NCBI GenBank assembly: GCA_036379355.1
Contig: DASVGV010000057.1
Span: 1 to 25,253, forward strand
DNA: 25,253 bases
DNA from: CAJCIY01 sp036379355
GTDB lineage: Bacteria; Actinomycetota; Actinomycetes; Mycobacteriales; CAJCIY01
Reading direction: 5' to 3'
The position numbers were made by a program, and so were the translations under genes. The notes under the pieces are model-generated. The model ran no database searches. It was given only the letters and a program-made list of their open reading frames with translations, and had not been told where the DNA came from. Positions 21,560-25,253 of this stretch are shown one piece after another; position 1 is the first letter of the stretch; every line of letters starts with the position of its first letter.

Positions 21560-23230
21560 ATGCGGAAGCCCCGAAGCGCGGATGTCACGGTCGGCTACGA
21601 GCGGGCTCCGGCCCGGGCGATGCTGCGCGCGGTAGGACTCGGCGACGACGACTGGGACAAGGCGCAGATCGGCGTCGCATCCTCGTGGAACGAGGTCACG
21701 CCCTGCAACGTGCCGCTGAAGCGGCTGGCCGCGGCCGCCAAGGACGGGGTCCGCGCCGCCGGAGCGGTGCCGCTCGAGTTCAACACGATCGCCGTCAGCG
21801 ACGGCATCGCCATGGGGCACGAAGGCATGCGCGCCTCGCTGGTGTCCCGCGAGGTCATCGCCGACTCGGTCGAGCTCATGGTGCACGCCGAGCGGCTCGA
21901 CGGCACCGTCCTGCTGGCCGGCTGCGACAAGTCGCTGCCGGGCATGCTGATGGCCGCAGCGCGGCTGGACCTCGCCGCCGTCTTCCTCTACGGGGGTTCG
22001 ATCCTGCCGGGGCATCTCGCCGACGGCACACCGGTCACCATCGGCGACGTCTTCGAGCAGGTCGGCGCTCGGGCCCGTGGTCTCATCGACGACGCCCGGC
22101 TCCGCGAGTACGAGATGGCCGCGTGCCCGTCCGAGGGCTCGTGCGGCGGGATGTTCACCGCGAACACGATGGCCAGCTCCGCCGAGGCCCTCGGCATGTC
22201 GCTGCTCGGCTCCGCGTCCGCTCCGGCGCCGGACTCGCGGCGCGACGACTGGGCCCGCCGCTCGGGTGAGGCGGCGGTCCGGCTCGTCGAGGCCGACGTC
22301 CGGGCCCGTCAGATCCTCACCCGCGAGGCGTTCGAGAACGCGATCACCCTCGTGATGGCCCTCGGCGGCTCGACGAACGCCGTCCTGCACCTGCTCGCGA
22401 TCGCCCACGAGGCCCGGGTCGAGATCGACCTGGACGACTTCGACCGCATCGGCCGCCGGACGCCGCACATCACGGACGTGAAGCCCTTCGGCCCGTACGT
22501 CATGAACGACCTCGACCGGGTGGGCGGGGTGCCGGTGGTGCTCCGCGCCCTGCTCGAGGCCGACCTTCTGCACGGGGACTGCCTCACCGTCTCCGGCCGG
22601 ACGATCGGGGAGGAGCTGGAGTCCCTCGCCCCGCCCGACCCGGACGGACTCGTCGTGTACGGCCTCGACCGGCCGCTTGCGGCGACCGGCGGCCTCGCCA
22701 TCCTGCGTGGCTCGCTCGCTCCCGACGGCGCTGTCGTGAAGACCGCCGGCCTGGAGACGCTGACCATCGAGGGCACCGCGCGCGTGTTCGACGGCGAGCC
22801 GGCGGCGATGGAAGCCGTGACCTCCGGGCGCATCGTCGCCGGCGACGTGGTCGTGATCCGCTGGGAGGGACCGAAGGGCGGCCCGGGCATGCGGGAGATG
22901 CTCGCCGTCACGGCGGCGATCAAGGGCGCGGGCCTCGGCAAGGAGGTCGTGCTGCTCACCGATGGCCGGTTCTCGGGGGCCACCAGCGGCCTGTGCATCG
23001 GGCACGTCGCCCCGGAGGCGGCGGACCGCGGCCCGATCGCGCTCGTCCAGGACGGCGACCGCGTCCTCTTGGACGTGCCGAACCGGCGACTCGACGTGCT
23101 CGTGGACGCCGCCGAGATGGAGCGGCGCGCGGCCGAGTGGAAGCCGCTCGACCCTCGCTACACGACCGGGGTCCTGGCCAAGTACACGCGGCTGGTCGGT
23201 TCGGCAGCGCAGGGAGCGGTCTGCGACTGA
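21560..23230 (+). CDS. ilvD: dihydroxy-acid dehydratase
   Basis: The 556-residue enzyme dehydrates dihydroxy acids to 2-keto acids, the shared third step of isoleucine and valine synthesis and a supplier of pantothenate precursors. The three Fe-S ligands are visible: C49 in TPCN, C122 in AGCDKS and C195 in EGSCGGMFTANTM, a pattern matching the [2Fe-2S] class. K124 next to C122 is the Lys carbamylated for Mg2+ binding. DGRFSGATSGLCIGHVAPEA near the C-terminus carries the catalytic Ser region. Length is normal. It precedes ilvB by one gene, so branched-chain synthesis genes are clustered here. The stop is inside a 13-bp tandem duplication. Confidence 0.96.
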   Translation: MRKPRSADVTVGYERAPARAMLRAVGLGDDDWDKAQIGVASSWNEVTPCNVPLKRLAAAAKDGVRAAGAVPLEFNTIAVSDGIAMGHEGMRASLVSREVIADSVELMVHAERLDGTVLLAGCDKSLPGMLMAAARLDLAAVFLYGGSILPGHLADGTPVTIGDVFEQVGARARGLIDDARLREYEMAACPSEGSCGGMFTANTMASSAEALGMSLLGSASAPAPDSRRDDWARRSGEAAVRLVEADVRARQILTREAFENAITLVMALGGSTNAVLHLLAIAHEARVEIDLDDFDRIGRRTPHITDVKPFGPYVMNDLDRVGGVPVVLRALLEADLLHGDCLTVSGRTIGEELESLAPPDPDGLVVYGLDRPLAATGGLAILRGSLAPDGAVVKTAGLETLTIEGTARVFDGEPAAMEAVTSGRIVAGDVVVIRWEGPKGGPGMREMLAVTAAIKGAGLGKEVVLLTDGRFSGATSGLCIGHVAPEAADRGPIALVQDGDRVLLDVPNRRLDVLVDAAEMERRAAEWKPLDPRYTTGVLAKYTRLVGSAAQGAVCD

Positions 23231-23244
23231 CGTCTGCGACTGAC
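23219..23244 (+). repeat. 13-bp tandem duplication over the ilvD stop codon
   Basis: GTCTGCGACTGAC is present twice without a gap (23219-23231 and 23232-23244). The first copy contains the in-frame TGA (23228-23230). The coding sequence is unaffected because the extra copy lies downstream of the stop. Confidence 0.85.
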
Positions 23245-23287
23245 CTGTGTCCTGTCCGGCTCGGCGGACGTAAGGGCCTGCGCCGCA

Positions 23288-23293
23288 TAGGGT
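23288..23293 (+). promoter_or_regulatory. -10 element of a leaderless promoter for the penicillin-binding protein
   Basis: TAGGGT lies 7 bases before GTG 23301, and no ribosome binding site is seen. It also argues for GTG 23301 over the adjacent GTG 23304. Confidence 0.5.
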
Positions 23294-23300
23294 TTGTGAC

Positions 23301-25019
23301 GTGGTGGGTACCGGCTTGGGGAGGACGCCGCGTCGCCGCCGCCGCTGGCGGGGACTGGTGGCCCTCGCCGTGGCGGTGGTCGTCGCCGCCGCCGTGGCCG
23401 TCACGGTCGTCGAGCTGCGGGCCGCGCACGAGCGCGCCGTACGACGTTCGCACGCCGAAGCCGTCTCGGTCACCACACGCTTCCTGGGCGCGTGGGGCAA
23501 GCAGGACGCGGCGGCGATGGCGGCACTGGCGACGCCCGGCACCGCGGGGTACGTCCGCACGGAGATTCCGAAGCTGAAGTCGTCGCTGCTCATCTCCTCG
23601 GCGACGTACGCCTACGGCATCGTGAGCTCGACCGCCCACCCCGGCGCCCCCTTCACGGCCAAGGTCGTGGTCCAGGGACTGGGGACGTGGACGTACACCT
23701 CGCGTCTGGACCTGGCCAAGGTCAACGGCCACTGGGCCGTCGACTTCACCCCGGCGACGATCTATCCCACGTTGACGGCGACCGACACCATCGTGCGGAC
23801 CCGGGTGGCCGGCCACCGAGGGGTACTGACGACCGCGGCCGGCACGCCCATCCGCGGCTCGAGTGCGGAGATCGACGGCAACCTGCTCGGCACGGTCGGC
23901 AAGTACGACGCCGCGCAGGCCAAGGCCGCGGGCCCCCACTTCGAGGCCGGTGACGTCGGCGGGCTGAGCGGCCTCGAGCGCGCGTACAACAGCACGCTGG
24001 CCGGCACTCCCGGCGGCACGCTGACGATCCGCGACGCGGCCGGCGCGACCGTCCGCACCCTGCTTTCTGTCCCGAAGACCGACGGCAGCAACGTACCGCT
24101 CTCGATCGACCTGTCGGTGCAGCGCGCCGCCGAAGCCGCTGTGACCGCGGCGATCCCGGCGGGTCAGATCGGCTCGCTGGTCGCCATCGACGTCGCCTCC
24201 GGCAAGGTCCTCGCATTCGCCGACCACCCGATCAACGGCTACGCGTACGCCATCCGTGGCCAGTTCCCCGCCGGGTCCACGTTCAAGATCATCACCACGA
24301 CCGCGGCACTTCTCGACGGCAAGACCGCCTCGACGGTGCTGCCGTGCGAGCCCACCGCCACCATCGACGGCCGCGTCTTCAAGAACGCCGAGAACGAGTC
24401 GTACGGCCCGCTGTCGCTCGCGCAGGCGTTCGCCAAGTCCTGCAACACCGCGTACGTCACCCTCTCCTCGCAGATCCCTCGCGGCTCCATCACCAAGGCC
24501 GCCGAGCTGTACGGGATGTCCGCCGCGCCCCTCTCGCAACAGACCGGGCCGCTGCCGATCACGTCGTACGGCGGGTCCGTGCCGATGCCGGCGGACGGCG
24601 CCGACCAGGCCGCCGAGTCGATCGGGCAGGGCAAGGTGCTCGTCTCGCCGCTGGAGTTGGCCAGCGTGGCCGCCGCCGTGGCGTCCGGCACCTGGCACCA
24701 GCCGTACGTCACCGCAACCCCGCCTGCCGGTGCGAAGAGCACGGTGCTCCCGCCGCCGGTCGCCAGCACGCTGCAGGCCCTCACGGGGCTCGTCGTGACG
24801 AGCGGAACCGCCGCCCAGAGCGGCCTGCCGCCCGGCACCCACGGCAAGACCGGTACGGCGGAGTACGGCACCGCCAACCCGCCCAAGACGATCGCGTGGT
24901 TCGTCGGCTACCGCGGCGGCATCGCGTTCGCCTGCCAGGTCGGCGGCGCCGGGGTCAACGCCGGGTTCGGCGCCGACACCGCCGCCCCGGTGGTCGCGAA
25001 CTTCCTCCGCCGGCTCTGA
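23301..25019 (+). CDS. class B penicillin-binding protein (NTF2-like plus transpeptidase)
   Basis: The 572-residue cell-wall transpeptidase has a basic N-terminus (RRRRR, 11-15) and one membrane anchor (about 18-38). An NTF2-like MecA_N-type domain (about 50-155) and a linker/dimerisation region follow, then the transpeptidase domain from about 265. All three penicillin-binding motifs are present: S326-T-F-K329, S380-C-N382 and K516-T-G518. It would cross-link peptidoglycan outside the membrane. The layout resembles MecA/PbpX-like proteins such as Rv2864c of M. tuberculosis, but there is no lipobox Cys, so it is anchored by a helix. Its place between ilvD and ilvB suggests no pathway link. 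A hairpin overlaps the stop. Confidence 0.9.
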   Translation: MVGTGLGRTPRRRRRWRGLVALAVAVVVAAAVAVTVVELRAAHERAVRRSHAEAVSVTTRFLGAWGKQDAAAMAALATPGTAGYVRTEIPKLKSSLLISSATYAYGIVSSTAHPGAPFTAKVVVQGLGTWTYTSRLDLAKVNGHWAVDFTPATIYPTLTATDTIVRTRVAGHRGVLTTAAGTPIRGSSAEIDGNLLGTVGKYDAAQAKAAGPHFEAGDVGGLSGLERAYNSTLAGTPGGTLTIRDAAGATVRTLLSVPKTDGSNVPLSIDLSVQRAAEAAVTAAIPAGQIGSLVAIDVASGKVLAFADHPINGYAYAIRGQFPAGSTFKIITTTAALLDGKTASTVLPCEPTATIDGRVFKNAENESYGPLSLAQAFAKSCNTAYVTLSSQIPRGSITKAAELYGMSAAPLSQQTGPLPITSYGGSVPMPADGADQAAESIGQGKVLVSPLELASVAAAVASGTWHQPYVTATPPAGAKSTVLPPPVASTLQALTGLVVTSGTAAQSGLPPGTHGKTGTAEYGTANPPKTIAWFVGYRGGIAFACQVGGAGVNAGFGADTAAPVVANFLRRL

Positions 25020-25026
25020 CCGGCGG
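25007..25026 (+). terminator. hairpin terminator candidate over the PBP stop codon
   Basis: CCGCCGG (25007-25013) and CCGGCGG (25020-25026) are perfect arms around CTCTGA, which includes bases of the stop codon. Only a weak T-run follows (CGTGCGTTT). It probably separates the PBP transcript from the ilvB leader. Confidence 0.5.
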
Positions 25027-25033
25027 CGTGCGT

Positions 25034-25062
25034 TTGACGAAGTGGCGGCGCGCGGCCATCCT
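25034..25062 (+). promoter_or_regulatory. promoter of the ilvB leader
   Basis: TTGACG (25034-25039) and CATCCT (25057-25062) are 17 bases apart, the best -35/-10 pair in the window. Transcription would start near 25069, at the GTG of the leader peptide, so the peptide can be read from a leaderless transcript. Confidence 0.65.
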
Positions 25063-25068
25063 GACGTG

Positions 25069-25113
25069 GTGCGAACCCCCCGGATTCTCGTAGTTCCGAG
25101 GCGCGACAGCTGA
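25069..25113 (+). CDS. ilvB leader (attenuation) peptide
   Basis: The 14-residue peptide VRTPRILVVPRRDS starts at GTG 25069; GTG 25066 is an alternative. The run Ile-Leu-Val-Val (25084-25095) uses ATT, CTC, GTA and GTT, of which ATT, GTA and GTT are rare codons in this GC-rich window. A run of the three pathway end products in a short peptide followed by a terminator is the signature of ribosome-mediated attenuation. I recall similar leader peptides before ilvB in Streptomyces and Corynebacterium. With scarce charged branched-chain tRNAs the ribosome would stall here and transcription into ilvB would continue. Too short for routine gene callers. Confidence 0.82.
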   Translation: MRTPRILVVPRRDS

Positions 25114-25130
25114 TCTCCCGGCTGCCGCGC
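25101..25130 (+). promoter_or_regulatory. pause or anti-antiterminator hairpin of the ilvB leader
   Basis: GCGCGACAGC (25101-25110) pairs with GCTGCCGCGC (25121-25130) with one A-C mismatch; the loop is TGATCTCCCG. The stop codon of the leader peptide (25111-25113) lies in the loop, so ribosome position would control folding. I could not settle the competing antiterminator by eye. Confidence 0.55.
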
Positions 25131-25132
25131 CT

Positions 25133-25165
25133 GCCCCTCCGTGCCCTTGGCACGAGGGGCTTTTT
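25133..25165 (+). terminator. attenuator terminator upstream of ilvB
   Basis: GCCCCTCCGTGCC (25133-25145) pairs with GGCACGAGGGGC (25149-25160) with one bulged C and the loop CTT, followed by TTTTT (25161-25165). This is the only classical hairpin plus U-tract in the window. It lies between the leader peptide and ilvB, as expected for an attenuator. Confidence 0.85.
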
Positions 25166-25219
25166 GCTGTTCCGCCCCCCGCTGCACGACCACGGACCCG
25201 ACCAGGAAGACTGAGCGCG

Positions 25220-25253
25220 ATGCCCACCAACACCCCGACCCCGACCGCCGAGC
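25220..25253 (+). CDS. ilvB: start of acetolactate synthase large subunit (partial, by context)
   Basis: Only the first 11 codons (MPTNTPTPTAE) are in the window, too few to identify the protein by sequence. The assignment rests on the attenuator with Ile, Leu and Val codons directly upstream, on ilvD nearby, and on the conserved gat-to-ilvBNC order. AGGAAGA (25204-25210) is a suitable ribosome binding site 9 bases before the ATG, in contrast to the leaderless starts elsewhere. A Thr/Pro-rich unstructured N-terminus is common in actinobacterial IlvB. The enzyme would make acetolactate and acetohydroxybutyrate for branched-chain amino acids. Confidence 0.7.
   Translation, partial: MPTNTPTPTAE

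Noticed and set aside
25066..25165. T-box riboswitch upstream of ilvB
   Set aside because: No T-box sequence or specifier loop is seen and the region is too short; the peptide-coding attenuator explains it.
1..25253. Defence islands, CRISPR arrays, mobile elements and stable RNA genes
   Set aside because: No transposase, integrase, cas or restriction motifs, no regularly spaced repeats, and no cloverleaf or rRNA segment was seen. Most of the window is conserved chromosomal backbone.

Overview
The window comes from a high-GC Gram-positive bacterium (Actinomycetota). Codon third positions are almost all G or C, GTG starts are common, and neighbouring genes overlap by ATGA, GTGA or TGATG. The gene order matches the conserved actinobacterial block known from Mycobacterium (fixA-fixB, iscS, trmU/mnmA, a MetE-like gene, ligA, gatC-gatA-gatB, ilvBNC). 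I cannot name the genus. I see no tRNA, rRNA, CRISPR array, insertion sequence or prophage gene.

Region 1 (1-4479, + strand) looks like an electron-transfer module. It holds a CtaG-type cytochrome oxidase assembly membrane protein, a small membrane-anchored protein, an ApbE FMN transferase, a haem-b ferric-reductase-like membrane protein, a NuoF-like flavin/Fe-S protein and a three-cysteine ferredoxin. The NuoF-like gene carries an in-frame TGA where the family has Gly in the motif GRPTLVQNVET. It is therefore a nonsense pseudogene, a read-through gene or a sequencing error. No FMN_bind substrate for ApbE is present in the window.

Region 2 (4480-10152, + strand) holds etfB-etfA, a degenerate PaaK-like adenylate-forming protein, an IscS/NifS-type cysteine desulfurase and mnmA. 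The last two form a sulfur relay for tRNA 2-thiouridine. Paired inverted repeats precede the cysteine desulfurase gene.

Region 3 (10159-12053, - strand) is a two-gene operon: a TetR regulator, then a metallo-beta-lactamase-fold alkyl-sulfatase-like hydrolase. It is convergent with mnmA and divergent from the next block, and looks like an accessory insertion in the conserved order.

Region 4 (12115-21277, + strand) holds a small protein, a MetE-like protein and ligA, all translationally coupled. A membrane GGDEF-EAL c-di-GMP protein follows, with a FliA/WhiG-like promoter candidate. Then come gatC-gatA-gatB and a DUF3039 gene, again coupled.

Region 5 (21278-25253, + strand) holds a possible small ORF, ilvD, a class B penicillin-binding protein, and the ilvB leader. 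The leader has a promoter, a 14-residue peptide with consecutive Ile-Leu-Val-Val codons, and a terminator-attenuator. The first codons of ilvB end the window.

A regulatory theme runs through the window. Nine starts, including the ilvB leader peptide, sit 6-7 bases after a -10-like TANNNT hexamer. This predicts widespread leaderless transcription and helps fix several start codons.
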